In this document: positions 1-8,223 of the stretch, in pieces | Position numbering within the stretch: the stretch's first letter is position 1 | Layout of the letters: every line of letters starts with the position of its first letter | From: Streptococcus bovimastitidis | GTDB lineage: Bacteria > Bacillota > Bacilli > Lactobacillales > Streptococcaceae | NCBI RefSeq assembly: GCF_001885095.1 | Contig: NZ_LZDD01000002.1 | Span: 372,001 to 436,000, forward strand | Length of the DNA: 64,000 bases | Direction of reading: 5' to 3' | Notes under the pieces: model-generated | Database searches by the model: none | What the model saw: the letters and a program-made list of their open reading frames with translations, nothing else | What the model was told of the DNA's origin: nothing | Position numbers and translations under genes: made by a program

Positions 1-154
1 CATAGTCAACACCTGAAGGCTTGATGACAATCATCCCTAAGTCACGACAAACTTCTGAGACATTGCCCCAAGTAAATTTAACCAAGCCATGTTGTGGCAA
101 GGATTGATTGGCCAAACAAACGCGTTGGCGCATTTCTTGTAAATTTTTTGCCAT
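1..154 (-). CDS. ulaF: L-ribulose-5-phosphate 4-epimerase, 5' part only (UlaF)
   Basis: This is the N-terminal 51 codons of a class II aldolase/epimerase-family protein; the rest runs off the left edge of the window. The visible translation starts MAKNLQEMRQRV and contains HGLVKFTWGNVSE and the phosphate-binding type segment KPSGVDY, both typical of UlaF/AraD. UlaF converts L-ribulose-5-phosphate to D-xylulose-5-phosphate, the last step of ascorbate breakdown before the pentose phosphate pathway. Its ATG overlaps the TGA of ulaE (TGATG), so the two are translationally coupled. An in-frame ATG two codons upstream is also possible. Metal ligands and the catalytic C-terminal half are not visible. 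Confidence 0.9.
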   Translation of the reverse strand, partial: MAKNLQEMRQRVCLANQSLPQHGLVKFTWGNVSEVCRDLGMIVIKPSGVDY

Positions 155-1017
155 CACCATAACCCCGCTTCTTCAATTAGTGGATAGAGGAAGCCTTGCG
201 CTTCTTGAATAGCCGCTTTGGTTTCCTCTACTGTTTGACAATTTTCAGACCACATCTCAATTAAGAAAGGCCCTTGATAATTGCTTCTTTTAAGAACTGA
301 AAAGACTTGATTCCAGTCAACACAACCTTTGCCAAAAGGCACATCTCTAAATTGCCCCTTAGAACTTTCCGTTACTGCACAAGTATCTTTTAAATGTAAG
401 GCCGCTATTGAGCGATGGCCATTATAGAATTCACTCCACAAATCATTATGCCAAGCAGAGACATTGCCAGTATCTGGATAGACAAAAAGGTATGGGGAGT
501 CAATTTCTTTCTCAACAGCAAGGTACTTTTCAATGGAATTGATAAAAGGGTCATCCATTATCTCAATGGCTAACATGACCTGAGCTTGTTCTGCCCAGTC
601 GCAAGCTTGACGGAGATTTTTAATAAAACGAGCTCTAGTTGCAGCTGATTTTTCTTCGTAATAAACATCATAGCCTGCTAATTGAATAACCCGAACACCT
701 AAATCGACTGCCAATTGAATACATTTTTGCATCAATTCTAAGGATTTAGCTTCAATTTCCGCATCAGCTGAACCGAGTGGATAACGACGATGTCCTGAGA
801 AACAAATACTAGGAATACGAACGTTTGTTTCATAAATAGCTCTCACAAGATCTAGCCGTTGCTCTTTGGTCCATTCCAAGCGTTCTAAGCGCGCATCACT
901 TTCATCAATAGACATTTCAAGAAAATCAAACCCTAGATCCTTGGCAAAGCGTAAACGTTGCTCCCAAGTCATGTCTTTAGGCGTCGCCTTTTCATAGATT
1001 CCAATAGGTCGCTTCAT
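154..1017 (-). CDS. ulaE: L-ribulose-5-phosphate 3-epimerase (UlaE)
   Basis: The 287-aa product matches the length and character of UlaE, a xylose-isomerase-like TIM-barrel epimerase that turns L-xylulose-5-phosphate into L-ribulose-5-phosphate in the cytoplasmic ascorbate pathway. Visible family signs are the N-terminal PIGIYEKA, the LGFDFLEMSIDE strand, AIEIMDDPFINSIEKY, YPDTGNVSAWHNDL and the C-terminal GPFLIEMW, which supply the acidic and histidine metal ligands of this fold. It lies 3 bp downstream of ulaD and overlaps ulaF by one base. The gene order ulaD-ulaE-ulaF supports the assignment strongly. Regulation is expected from the promoter before ulaA. Confidence 0.95.
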   Translation of the reverse strand: MKRPIGIYEKATPKDMTWEQRLRFAKDLGFDFLEMSIDESDARLERLEWTKEQRLDLVRAIYETNVRIPSICFSGHRRYPLGSADAEIEAKSLELMQKCIQLAVDLGVRVIQLAGYDVYYEEKSAATRARFIKNLRQACDWAEQAQVMLAIEIMDDPFINSIEKYLAVEKEIDSPYLFVYPDTGNVSAWHNDLWSEFYNGHRSIAALHLKDTCAVTESSKGQFRDVPFGKGCVDWNQVFSVLKRSNYQGPFLIEMWSENCQTVEETKAAIQEAQGFLYPLIEEAGLW

Positions 1018-1020
1018 GGC

Positions 1021-1686
1021 TTACCCCCAAATACGTTTAATTTCGTCTTTAAAGGCACGCGCTGCAAGGGCTGGATTTTCAGCTTCAGTAATCCCTCGGC
1101 CTGCAATAAAGGTAAAGACATCAAGACCTTTGAAAAGTTTCAAAGTATCCACATCAAGACCGCCTGTAACAGAGACACGGAAGCCCATCTCAATTAATTT
1201 GGCTACTTTGGTCAAATCTTTTTGACCCCAAGTTTCGCCAGCTAAAAGAGCATCTCGAGACTGATGATAAATAGCTTGAGAAATGCCAGCATCTAGCCAT
1301 AGTTGTGCTTGTTCGAAAGTCCAATCACCATAAAGTTCAATTTGGATTTCTCCGCGATTACCACGCACTTCTTTGATAGCTTTTAAAGCTGCTTCCATAG
1401 TTGGAATAGTTGCACAACAGATACATGTCATCCAGTCCGCACCACAAAGAGCATTGTTTTTAGCAACAGTTCCCCCAGCATCGGCACACTTAGTATCGGC
1501 AACAATGATTTTGTCAGGGAATAAACTGCGAAGAACTTCTACTAATTCACTACCGACTTGAAGCAAACAAACAGTACCTGCTTCAATGACGTCAACATCG
1601 TTTCCAACGGAAACAGCAGCTTTAATCGCACCTTGCAAATCAGAATGATCCAAGGCAACCTGTAAATTTGGGATATGTTTTGACAC
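1021..1686 (-). CDS. ulaD: 3-keto-L-gulonate-6-phosphate decarboxylase (UlaD)
   Basis: A 221-aa member of the orotidine-phosphate-decarboxylase superfamily. UlaD decarboxylates 3-keto-L-gulonate-6-phosphate to L-xylulose-5-phosphate using Mg2+. The segment IIVADTKCADAGGTVAKN carries the D-x-K-x-x-D signature of the family, and FTFIAGRGITEAENP is the C-terminal phosphate-binding loop. The length is normal. It sits 50 bp after ulaC and 3 bp before ulaE in the same orientation. The related hexulose-6-phosphate synthase is a possible alternative by sequence, but the ulaA-F context makes UlaD much more likely. Confidence 0.95.
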   Translation of the reverse strand: MSKHIPNLQVALDHSDLQGAIKAAVSVGNDVDVIEAGTVCLLQVGSELVEVLRSLFPDKIIVADTKCADAGGTVAKNNALCGADWMTCICCATIPTMEAALKAIKEVRGNRGEIQIELYGDWTFEQAQLWLDAGISQAIYHQSRDALLAGETWGQKDLTKVAKLIEMGFRVSVTGGLDVDTLKLFKGLDVFTFIAGRGITEAENPALAARAFKDEIKRIWG

Positions 1687-1736
1687 TTTTCTTCCTCTTT
1701 CTATCTATTCGTTTTTTACTTCATCAATCACTTATT

Positions 1737-2222
1737 TTATGACTCTAAATCAAAACCTTCCAAATAAGGACTGTCTTTTGACTCTTCCACCATAGCCAAA
1801 ACTTCTGCTTCTGATTGACAAGCTAAGAGTCGTTTTATGGAATCCTTCATGTCAAAGAGGGCAATAATTTGCGGAATCGCAACTGTGGCATGAATAGCTG
1901 AGCTTGTTGCTGCTAAAGCCACTAGAACTTGCACTTCTTTACCATCTGAAAAGGTTACTGGAGATTGTAGTGTAACCAGTGAGAAGGCATCACGGACTAC
2001 GCCAGCTTCAGGCCGAGCATGGGGCATAGCCATTCCTGGCATCAAGATATAGTAAGGCCCATGTTCCTCAGTAGAGTCAATAATAGCCTGATAGTATTCC
2101 TCTGTTACAGCTCCACTTTCAATGAGGGGAGCCACAGACAATTTCACAGCCTCTTGCCAACTTTCTGCTGACAGGCCTAGACGAATTGAATTATTGTCGA
2201 TAAAAGCTTTTTTTAAGTTCAT
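1737..2222 (-). CDS. ulaC: PTS ascorbate-type EIIA component (UlaC)
   Basis: A 161-aa soluble PTS EIIA of the mannitol/fructose-nitrogen type. It accepts phosphate from HPr and passes it to UlaB. The phosphorylatable histidine is H68 in the motif MPHARPEAGV. The domain runs over nearly the whole protein, from SWQEAV to SKDSPYLE. The gene lies 47 bp downstream of ulaB and 50 bp upstream of ulaD. It closely resembles, in motif and length, the EIIA domain fused to the PRD regulator at 40578-42620, so the two could be compared for specificity. Confidence 0.93.
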   Translation of the reverse strand: MNLKKAFIDNNSIRLGLSAESWQEAVKLSVAPLIESGAVTEEYYQAIIDSTEEHGPYYILMPGMAMPHARPEAGVVRDAFSLVTLQSPVTFSDGKEVQVLVALAATSSAIHATVAIPQIIALFDMKDSIKRLLACQSEAEVLAMVEESKDSPYLEGFDLES

Positions 2223-2269
2223 GTCAAATCCTTTCTTCAGCGTCAGTCAAAAAGTTGCCTATCAAGATC

Positions 2270-2548
2270 TTACAAAACTTGACTGAGCTTAGCTTTAATT
2301 TCTTGATCATCCATAAGGTTATCTAAACCAACCAAATGACCCTTAGTTCTACCATCCAATTCGTGGATCAGATGATTAGAAGCAACGACAATATCGTAAC
2401 CTGCTGCCAAACTCTTAGCTTCCCCAACTGAGCAAGAAGCCGATTGAATATCCGACACACCGAGTTGGCGCAAAGCATTTTCAACCTTCATTTTAATAAC
2501 CATAGATGAACCCATGCCATTTCCGCATGCTGTTAAAATTTTAACCAT
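2270..2548 (-). CDS. ulaB: PTS ascorbate-type EIIB component (UlaB)
   Basis: A 92-aa lactose/ascorbate-family EIIB. The N-terminus MVKILTACGNGMGSS holds the phosphorylated cysteine C8 followed by the glycine and serine-rich P-loop that defines this family. It passes phosphate from UlaC to the substrate bound by UlaA at the membrane. It is separated from ulaA by an unusually long gap of 213 bp that contains palindromes, and has its own clear Shine-Dalgarno (AAAGGA). The second EIIB in the window (40289-40573) has the same architecture. Confidence 0.93.
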   Translation of the reverse strand: MVKILTACGNGMGSSMVIKMKVENALRQLGVSDIQSASCSVGEAKSLAAGYDIVVASNHLIHELDGRTKGHLVGLDNLMDDQEIKAKLSQVL

Positions 2549-2761
2549 GAGATATTTCCTTTACTTTCTATTTTTGCTCATCGCTGAGCAGTCACATCAT
2601 TTCTAACACAAAGCACATGTCAGCCCAGAAACGAACTCCATTTGCAGCTGCGCTGACCGATCGAGTGCTTGGAGCTACAAAGCTTTGTAGCCATAATCAA
2701 TCCCTAAGGGGCGAAGCCATTGTCCCAAAAGGGACTATAGCTCACTAGTTTATTTAAAAGT
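2549..2761 (-). other. Structured ulaA-ulaB intergenic region with palindromes
   Basis: This 213-bp gap inside the operon holds no convincing gene. It holds a perfect 18-bp palindrome at 2674-2691 (GCTACAAAG followed by CTTTGTAGC) and a short hairpin GTCCC-4nt-GGGAC at 2722-2735, plus GCAGCTGC-like and CCCTTAGGG elements. On the minus strand an ATG follows the palindrome into a 25-codon reading frame without a Shine-Dalgarno, probably chance. It could be an mRNA processing or stability element, or a copy of an interspersed repeat. I do not recognise it as BOX or RUP. Confidence 0.5.
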
Positions 2762-4201
2762 TTATTTAGGCTGCGCTTCTCCGCGATAATAAGCTTCTTT
2801 ATCCTTAGCTTTGGCAAATTGCAATTGTGGAATAGCTAGGAAGAAGAGACATACGGCAGCGTAACCAATTACACCAAGATACTTGAAGATGTAGCCAAAG
2901 GCTAACCATGGGAATTCAAAGTCGATATTTCCATGGTAACCACCAGCAAGGTCAAGGAGACCAACCGCAACGGCACCTAGAGCGACTTGAATAACACCTG
3001 AGATGAATGAAAGGGCTACAGCTGCTTTCCAACCACCACGTTTATCAGCGAAGACCGCGATAGCAGCATTATCGAAGAAGACAGGAACAAAACCAGTGAT
3101 AATCAAAATTGGATTTTTAAAGATTACTAATAATGTAATAGTCAACAATTGACCAATCAATCCAAAGGCAAATCCTGAAAGGACAGCATTGGAAGAACCA
3201 AAACCATAGGATGCCGCAACGTCAACCGCAGGGAATGAACCTGGTAACAGTTTGTTTGAAATCCCTTGGAAGGCATTGGTTAATTCAGAGACGAACATCC
3301 GAACCCCTTGCATTAAGATGAAGAGATAAACTGAGAAGGTAAGGGATGTTTGAAGAATATACATGAAAAAAGCTTGTTTAGCAGGAACATAAGCTCCTGG
3401 TCCAATCAATTCAACATTAGACATGATTTCTGGGCCAAGGACAGCTAAGATACCACCAAAGAAGACCAACATTAAGGTCGCTGAAGCTACAACTGTATCA
3501 TGGAAGATACTTAAGAAAGTTGGAAGTTTTAAGTTGTCTAGATTTTCTTCTTTTTTACCAAAGAAAGGTGCAACTTTGTCCACAAACCAAATGGCAAATT
3601 GTTGTTGGTGTCCGATAGCGAAGCCACCACCGCCGGTTAGTCGTTGTGTTGCTTCTACCGTCATGTTTGAACTAACAGCCCAATAAAGTCCACAAATGAT
3701 ACCTACAGCCCAAGCACCTAAGGCATTTTGGAACTGAGGAATCAATAGCAGAACAAAGACTGAAATAGTTGCTGCTTGTTGAACCATGATGTGTCCAGTA
3801 ATGAACAGAGTCCGAATCTTAGTCACTTTACGAAGAGCAACTAAAAGAATGTTGACCCCAAAACCAATCAGCAAGGCTGTAGTAGCAACTGAGATAAAGC
3901 CCATGCCTTCTAATTTTGCATTTGCAGCAGCAAGACCAAAGTAAGGGTCAATAACAGCCGCTTTTAATTCAAACTTCTTAGCCAAGGCTACCAGAATTGG
4001 TCGGAAAGTATTAACCAAACCACCAGCACCGACGTTTAAAATCAAATAACCAACAGTGGCTTTAATAAAACCGGCAAAAACCTCATGAAAAGGTTTATTG
4101 AGCAGTAAATACCCAACCAGTACTAATAAACCAACGAAGAAAGCTGGATTTTGCAAGATATTTTGCGAGAACCAGTTTAGGGGAGCTAGGAAGAATTCCA
4201 T
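2762..4201 (-). CDS. ulaA: PTS ascorbate-specific EIIC permease (UlaA)
   Basis: A 479-aa polytopic membrane protein of the AG superfamily, SgaT/UlaA family. It transports L-ascorbate, or a similar sugar acid, across the membrane for phosphorylation by UlaB. Around ten to twelve hydrophobic segments are spread over the length, beginning with FFVGLLVLVGYLLL. The substrate-binding region features VGYLILNVGAGGLV near residue 55 and GGFAIGHQQQFAIW near 190. The start codon follows AAGAGGTAG. It is the first gene of the operon, about 40 bp downstream of a catabolite-controlled promoter. A paralogous permease lies at 38933-40276. Confidence 0.93.
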   Translation of the reverse strand: MEFFLAPLNWFSQNILQNPAFFVGLLVLVGYLLLNKPFHEVFAGFIKATVGYLILNVGAGGLVNTFRPILVALAKKFELKAAVIDPYFGLAAANAKLEGMGFISVATTALLIGFGVNILLVALRKVTKIRTLFITGHIMVQQAATISVFVLLLIPQFQNALGAWAVGIICGLYWAVSSNMTVEATQRLTGGGGFAIGHQQQFAIWFVDKVAPFFGKKEENLDNLKLPTFLSIFHDTVVASATLMLVFFGGILAVLGPEIMSNVELIGPGAYVPAKQAFFMYILQTSLTFSVYLFILMQGVRMFVSELTNAFQGISNKLLPGSFPAVDVAASYGFGSSNAVLSGFAFGLIGQLLTITLLVIFKNPILIITGFVPVFFDNAAIAVFADKRGGWKAAVALSFISGVIQVALGAVAVGLLDLAGGYHGNIDFEFPWLAFGYIFKYLGVIGYAAVCLFFLAIPQLQFAKAKDKEAYYRGEAQPK

Positions 4202-4245
4202 GACGACTACCTCTTTCCAAAATTAATAAGAATTTTTATAACCCT

Positions 4246-4270
4246 ATTATAGGAATTGAAAGCGTTTTAA
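4246..4270 (-). promoter_or_regulatory. ula operon promoter -10 with overlapping cre site
   Basis: TATAAT lies at 4246-4251 on the minus strand. A catabolite-responsive element with core TTGAAAGCGTTTTA at 4256-4270 fits the CcpA consensus WTGNAANCGNWNNCW with one mismatch and occupies the -35 to -10 spacer, which predicts repression by CcpA. A further imperfect repeat, ACACAAGTCTGTGT, at about 4285-4300 (minus) is a candidate operator for the pathway regulator, whose gene is not in the window. Confidence 0.7.
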
Positions 4271-4328
4271 AAAAGACCAAGTATCACACAGACTTGTGTT
4301 CAAAAATGGACTAGAAAAAAGAGAGAGC

Positions 4329-4354
4329 AAAAAAATGCACTCCAAAGGAGTGCA
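4329..4354 (-). terminator. Rho-independent terminator of leuS
   Basis: On the minus strand ATGCACTCC, a 2-3 nt loop and GGAGTGCAT are followed by seven T. It lies about 50 bp after the leuS stop. Confidence 0.9.
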
Positions 4355-4406
4355 TTACATCATTACTATTTTTAACTTATCTCGTTAAAGATGAAAGCTA
4401 AATCTT

Positions 4407-6908
4407 TTATTTAACAACAATATTCACTAATTTATTGGGAACAGCAATCACTTTAATCACTTTTTTACCAGCAATTTCAGCTTGTACTTTGTCGTTAGCT
4501 AGAGCTGCAGCTTCTAACTGATCTTTTGGTAGATCTTTCGCAACCATGAGTTTGGCTTTAACTTTACCTTTGATTTGGACAACAATTTCCACTTCGTTTT
4601 CAACCAGTTTACTGTCATCCCAAACTGGCCATGCCACATGTGCTAGTGATTCTTCACTGCCTGTTACTTGTGACCAAAGTTCTTCACCTAAGTGTGGTGC
4701 GAATGGAGCAATTAATTGGATAAAGCCTTTGGCATAGTCAACAAATAGACTTTCCTCTTTATTGGCTGCATTAATGAAAATCATCAATTGAGCGATGGCT
4801 GTATTGAATTTCATGGATTCAATTTGTTCAGTAACAGCTTTAACTGTTTCGTGGTAAACCTTGTCCAAGGCTCCGCTATTCTCAGCCACCAAAGCCTTAG
4901 TGGTAATGAGACGGTAAACGCGGTCTAGGAACTTACGGCTACCTTCAAGGCCTTCTTCAGACCAAGCGATGGAAGCATCCAAAGGTCCCATGAACATTTC
5001 GTAAACACGAAGGGTATCAGCACCATACTGCTCAACCACATCATCCGGATTGATAACGTTTTTTAGGGATTTAGACATCTTAGCTGGAGCTTGTTCTAAT
5101 GCTTCGCCAGTTTCCATATGGAAATATGAGCCATCACGTTTTTCAACCTTATCGGTCGCCACAAGGGCACCACGGTGATCACGGTAACTAGTTCCCAAAA
5201 TCATTCCTTGGTTAAAGAGTTTTTGGAATGGCTCTTTAGTTGGCACAACACCCAAATCATAGAGCACTTTATGCCAGAAACGAGCATAAAGTAAATGAAG
5301 TACAGCGTGTTCCGCACCACCCACGTAAATATCAACCGGCAACCATTGTTTCAACAATTCTGGATCTGCCAAAGCTTGGTCGTTTTTAGGGTCGATGTAG
5401 CGTAAATAGTACCAGCTAGAACCAGCCCATTGTGGCATGGTATTGGTCTCGCGACGACCTTTAACGCCGTCCTCGCGCGTCACTTCTAACCAATCAGTAA
5501 GATTAGCCAAAGGCGACTCACCAGTCCCTGAAGGTCGAATATCTTTAGTTACAGGAAGAATTAATGGCAGCTGATCTTCTGGCACAGCCGTTGAGGTACC
5601 GTCTTCCCAATGAATAATTGGAATTGGTTCACCCCAATAACGTTGACGTGAGAAGAGCCAGTCGCGGAGGCGGTAAGTGACTTTTTCATTACCCACTTGA
5701 TTTTCTTCCAACCAAGCAACCATTTTGGCAATAGCTTCTTCCTTATTAAGTCCGTTTAGGAAATCAGAATTCATGTGCAAACCATCTTCAGTATAAGCTG
5801 CTTCTTGGACATTGCCGCCTTCTAGAACAGGAATGATATCTAGATTGAATTGCTTCGCAAATTCCCAGTCACGTTCATCATGGGCTGGTACAGCCATGAT
5901 AGCACCCGTACCATAGCTAGCAAGCACGTAGTCAGCAATCCAAATTGGCATTTCTCGTCCGTTGACAGGGTTAATGGCGTAACTACCAGTCCAAACACCT
6001 GTTTTTTCTTTAGCCAAATCGGTACGGGCTAAATCTGATTTCAGACTTGCTTGACGTTTGTATTCTGCCACGGCTTCAGCTTGTTGAGCTGAAGTGATGG
6101 CATCAACAAGCGCATGCTCTGGTGCCAAGACGGCATAAGTAGCCCCAAACAAGGTATCAGGACGAGTAGTAAAGACAGTAAAATTTTCCTCTGAATCTTT
6201 AACCGTAAATGTCACGTTAGCACCGACTGATTTGCCGATCCAGTTTCTTTGCATGTCCTTGATGGACTCAGGCCAATCCACTTCTTCAAGGTCTTCAAGA
6301 AGGCGTTCAGCATAGGCTGTGATTTTAAGCATCCATTGACGCATTGGTTTACGGACAACTGGATAGCCGCCACGTTCAGAAGTGCCATCAGGTAAAACTT
6401 CTTCATTGGCAATGGCTGTTCCAAGTTCTTCAACCCAGTTGACAGGAACTTCAGCTTCATAAGCCAAGCCTTTTTCATAGAGTTTTGTGAAAATCCATTG
6501 TGTCCACTTGTAATAGTTTGGATCAGTCGTGTTCACTTCACGATCCCAGTCATAAGAAAAACCAAGTGCATTAATCTGACGCTTGAAGTTGGCAATGTTT
6601 TCAGCTGTAAATTCAGCTGGGTCATTACCAGTATCCATAGCATATTGTTCAGCTGGTAACCCAAAGGCATCCCAACCCATTGGATGAAGGACATTGTAGC
6701 CTTGAGAACGTTTGAAACGGCTCAAGATATCAGTTGCTGTATAACCTTCTGGGTGACCAACGTGGAGACCAGCTCCTGAAGGATATGGAAACATATCTAA
6801 AGCATAAAATTTAGGTTTTGATGTGTCCATACCTGTTTTGAAAGTATGGTTTTTAGCCCAGTAGGCTTGCCATTTGGGCTCTATTTCTTTGTGATTATAA
6901 AAAGTCAT
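4407..6908 (-). CDS. leuS: Leucyl-tRNA synthetase
   Basis: The 833-aa class Ia synthetase charges tRNA-Leu in the cytoplasm. The ATP-binding HIGH motif appears as HVGH at 49-52 within [16 protein letters not shown], and the second signature is KMSKS at 610-614. Between them lie the CP1 editing domain, including TTRPDTLFG and [15 protein letters not shown], where the threonine-rich and aspartate editing residues sit. The C-terminal anticodon and LeuS-specific domains end in [18 protein letters not shown]. The length is normal for bacterial LeuS. It is monocistronic, with an extended -10 promoter upstream and a strong terminator downstream. No T-box leader is visible. Confidence 0.98.
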   Translation of the reverse strand: MTFYNHKEIEPKWQAYWAKNHTFKTGMDTSKPKFYALDMFPYPSGAGLHVGHPEGYTATDILSRFKRSQGYNVLHPMGWDAFGLPAEQYAMDTGNDPAEFTAENIANFKRQINALGFSYDWDREVNTTDPNYYKWTQWIFTKLYEKGLAYEAEVPVNWVEELGTAIANEEVLPDGTSERGGYPVVRKPMRQWMLKITAYAERLLEDLEEVDWPESIKDMQRNWIGKSVGANVTFTVKDSEENFTVFTTRPDTLFGATYAVLAPEHALVDAITSAQQAEAVAEYKRQASLKSDLARTDLAKEKTGVWTGSYAINPVNGREMPIWIADYVLASYGTGAIMAVPAHDERDWEFAKQFNLDIIPVLEGGNVQEAAYTEDGLHMNSDFLNGLNKEEAIAKMVAWLEENQVGNEKVTYRLRDWLFSRQRYWGEPIPIIHWEDGTSTAVPEDQLPLILPVTKDIRPSGTGESPLANLTDWLEVTREDGVKGRRETNTMPQWAGSSWYYLRYIDPKNDQALADPELLKQWLPVDIYVGGAEHAVLHLLYARFWHKVLYDLGVVPTKEPFQKLFNQGMILGTSYRDHRGALVATDKVEKRDGSYFHMETGEALEQAPAKMSKSLKNVINPDDVVEQYGADTLRVYEMFMGPLDASIAWSEEGLEGSRKFLDRVYRLITTKALVAENSGALDKVYHETVKAVTEQIESMKFNTAIAQLMIFINAANKEESLFVDYAKGFIQLIAPFAPHLGEELWSQVTGSEESLAHVAWPVWDDSKLVENEVEIVVQIKGKVKAKLMVAKDLPKDQLEAAALANDKVQAEIAGKKVIKVIAVPNKLVNIVVK

Positions 6909-6944
6909 ATGGAATCTCCCATGTCAAAAAGTCTAGTTCTTTCT

Positions 6945-6950
6945 ATTATA
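6945..6950 (-). promoter_or_regulatory. leuS promoter, extended -10
   Basis: TGCTATAAT on the minus strand gives an extended -10 about 36 bp before the leuS ATG; the -35 (TTTATT, 17-bp spacer) is weak. Confidence 0.6.
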
Positions 6951-7035
6951 GCACGAATTAAGTGGTTAATAAATGGTCAAAATAGTGATTTCAATCTGTT
7001 TGACTAATTATGATTAATCATATTTTGGATGCAAA

Positions 7036-7072
7036 CAAAAAAGCTAAGTCCTTTATTACAAAGAACTCAGCC
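7036..7072 (-). terminator. Terminator of the secE-nusG unit
   Basis: Minus-strand stem GCTGAGTTCTTT / AAAGGACTTAGC with two G-U pairs, followed by TTTTTT, 80 bp after the nusG stop. Confidence 0.85.
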
Positions 7073-7152
7073 AAAAATAACACCTATTCTCTCATAATTG
7101 AATTTAAGCCCACTTATAGCTAGAGGAAACAATTAATTATTCCTTATAAATA

Positions 7153-7692
7153 CTAAAGTTCAGCAATTTGGAAAAGTTCAACTTCCGCAATAGTCTCTGA
7201 ACCAAACATATTCAACATCAATTTAACCTTGTTGTTTTCAATTTCTACAACACGGCCTTCTTGTCCCATAAAGGCACCATCGATAATTTGGACAACATCA
7301 CCTTCTTTGATATTTGTGTCAAAGACATCAATAGTTTGACCCATTGAAAGAAGGATTGCACGAATTTCCTCTTCAAGTAATGGGGTTGGTTTTGAACGGT
7401 TTCCGTGAGATCCAACGAAACCAGTTACGTTTGGCGTATTACGGACAACAAACCAGGCTTCATCAGTCATTACCATTTCTACTAGGACATAACCCGGGAA
7501 GCGATTTTCTTCAATCTCTTTTGTTTGACCGTTTTTCTCAACGTTTACGGTTTGGGTTGGGATTTCAACGCGTAAAATGTTATCTAACATATTGTATGTT
7601 TGAGCACGTTGCAATAGATTTTCTTTGACTTTGTTTTCATAACCAGAATAGGTTTGAAGAACAAACCAACCTTTATCGAATGAATCTAACAT
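7153..7692 (-). CDS. nusG: Transcription elongation/termination factor NusG
   Basis: NusG binds RNA polymerase and modulates pausing and Rho-linked termination. The 179-aa protein has the N-terminal NGN domain beginning WFVLQTYSGYENKVKENL and the C-terminal KOW domain from GDVVQIIDGAFMGQEGRVVEI to the end. I chose the start MLDSFDKGW rather than an upstream in-frame ATG five codons earlier, because AAAGGA lies correctly spaced before this codon and would be inside the gene otherwise. A terminator-like hairpin sits immediately before the ribosome binding site. The order rpmG-secE-nusG is the usual streptococcal one. Confidence 0.97.
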   Translation of the reverse strand: MLDSFDKGWFVLQTYSGYENKVKENLLQRAQTYNMLDNILRVEIPTQTVNVEKNGQTKEIEENRFPGYVLVEMVMTDEAWFVVRNTPNVTGFVGSHGNRSKPTPLLEEEIRAILLSMGQTIDVFDTNIKEGDVVQIIDGAFMGQEGRVVEIENNKVKLMLNMFGSETIAEVELFQIAEL

Positions 7693-7710
7693 ATATTTTC
7701 CTTTCATCAG

Positions 7711-7732
7711 AAAAAAGCCTTAGGCGGCTTTT
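7711..7732 (-). terminator. Terminator-like hairpin directly before nusG
   Basis: Minus-strand AAAAGCC-6nt-GGCTTTT runs into TTTTTT and ends 19 bp before the nusG ATG, abutting its Shine-Dalgarno. It could act as a leaky attenuator in the nusG leader. Confidence 0.7.
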
Positions 7733-7802
7733 GGAATGATTTCGTTACTCTCATTATAGTCCAAGTCACCAGTCCTGTCAATGATTTGATTAGTTGACGC
7801 CA

Positions 7803-7827
7803 AAAGGCCGGAGTTTCTCCAGCCTTT
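7803..7827 (-). terminator. Hairpin after secE
   Basis: Minus-strand stem AAAGGCTGGAG / CTCCGGCCTTT with a 3-nt loop directly follows the secE stop, with only a short U run (TTTT). Partial terminator or processing hairpin. Confidence 0.7.
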
Positions 7828-7830
7828 CTT

Positions 7831-8013
7831 TTAATTATTGAAATAATTGATGATGTTTAAAACACCTTTTGATAATAATTGGTCAAAAATGAAAATGATG
7901 ATAGTGAAAAATGCAGTGTATTCAAGTACTGCGATAAAATCTTTCCAACGTTGTTTTCGATTTGGCCAAGTTGTATCTTTTAGTAATCTAAAAATACCAC
8001 TGATAAATCCCAT
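7831..8013 (-). CDS. secE: Preprotein translocase subunit SecE
   Basis: A 60-aa single-span membrane protein that clamps SecY in the Sec translocon. The cytoplasmic amphipathic part is FRLLKDTTWPNRKQRWKDFI, with the conserved TTWP and basic residues, and the membrane helix is AFFTIIIFIFDQLL. Its length is typical of the short Gram-positive form. It is 9 bp downstream of rpmG, with GGAG before the ATG, and is followed by two hairpins before nusG. Confidence 0.95.
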   Translation of the reverse strand: MGFISGIFRLLKDTTWPNRKQRWKDFIAVLEYTAFFTIIIFIFDQLLSKGVLNIINYFNN

Positions 8014-8022
8014 CAGACTCTC

Positions 8023-8175
8023 CTAACGTGTTTCTTTGTGTAAAGTATATTTTTTACAATGCTTACAAAATTTATTAACTTCTAGTCGTGTCGGTTTAGG
8101 CGTGCTACTAACTCCAATAGAGTAGTTGCGGCTTCCACAATCGACACAGGCTAGGCTTGCTTTTTTCTGTGCCAT
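8023..8175 (-). CDS. rpmG: 50S ribosomal protein L33, zinc-binding form
   Basis: A 50-aa protein read directly from the sequence: [14 protein letters not shown] at the start and [15 protein letters not shown] at the end. Both CxxC pairs are present, so this is the zinc-containing (C+) type of L33. It sits between pbp2a and secE in the order common to streptococci. A GGAGGG Shine-Dalgarno precedes the ATG. The other L33 copies expected in a streptococcal genome are not in this window. Confidence 0.95.
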   Translation of the reverse strand: MAQKKASLACVDCGSRNYSIGVSSTPKPTRLEVNKFCKHCKKYTLHKETR

Positions 8176-8193
8176 AACGCCCTCCGTAGAGAT

Positions 8194-8222
8194 ATTCTAA
8201 CACGAAATAGCTAAATGCGCAA
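8194..8222 (-). promoter_or_regulatory. Promoter of rpmG-secE
   Basis: TTGCGC at 8217-8222 and TAGAAT at 8194-8199 with a 17-bp spacer, on the minus strand, overlapping the end of pbp2a. Confidence 0.65.
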
Positions 8223-8223
8223 G

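Noticed and set aside
2674..2750. Insertion sequence or BOX/RUP element between ulaA and ulaB
   Set aside because: No transposase and no match to the element ends I know; left as an unexplained structured gap.
6909..7035. T-box leader for leuS
   Set aside because: Distance from the -10 to the ATG is only about 36 bp and no specifier or T-box word is seen.
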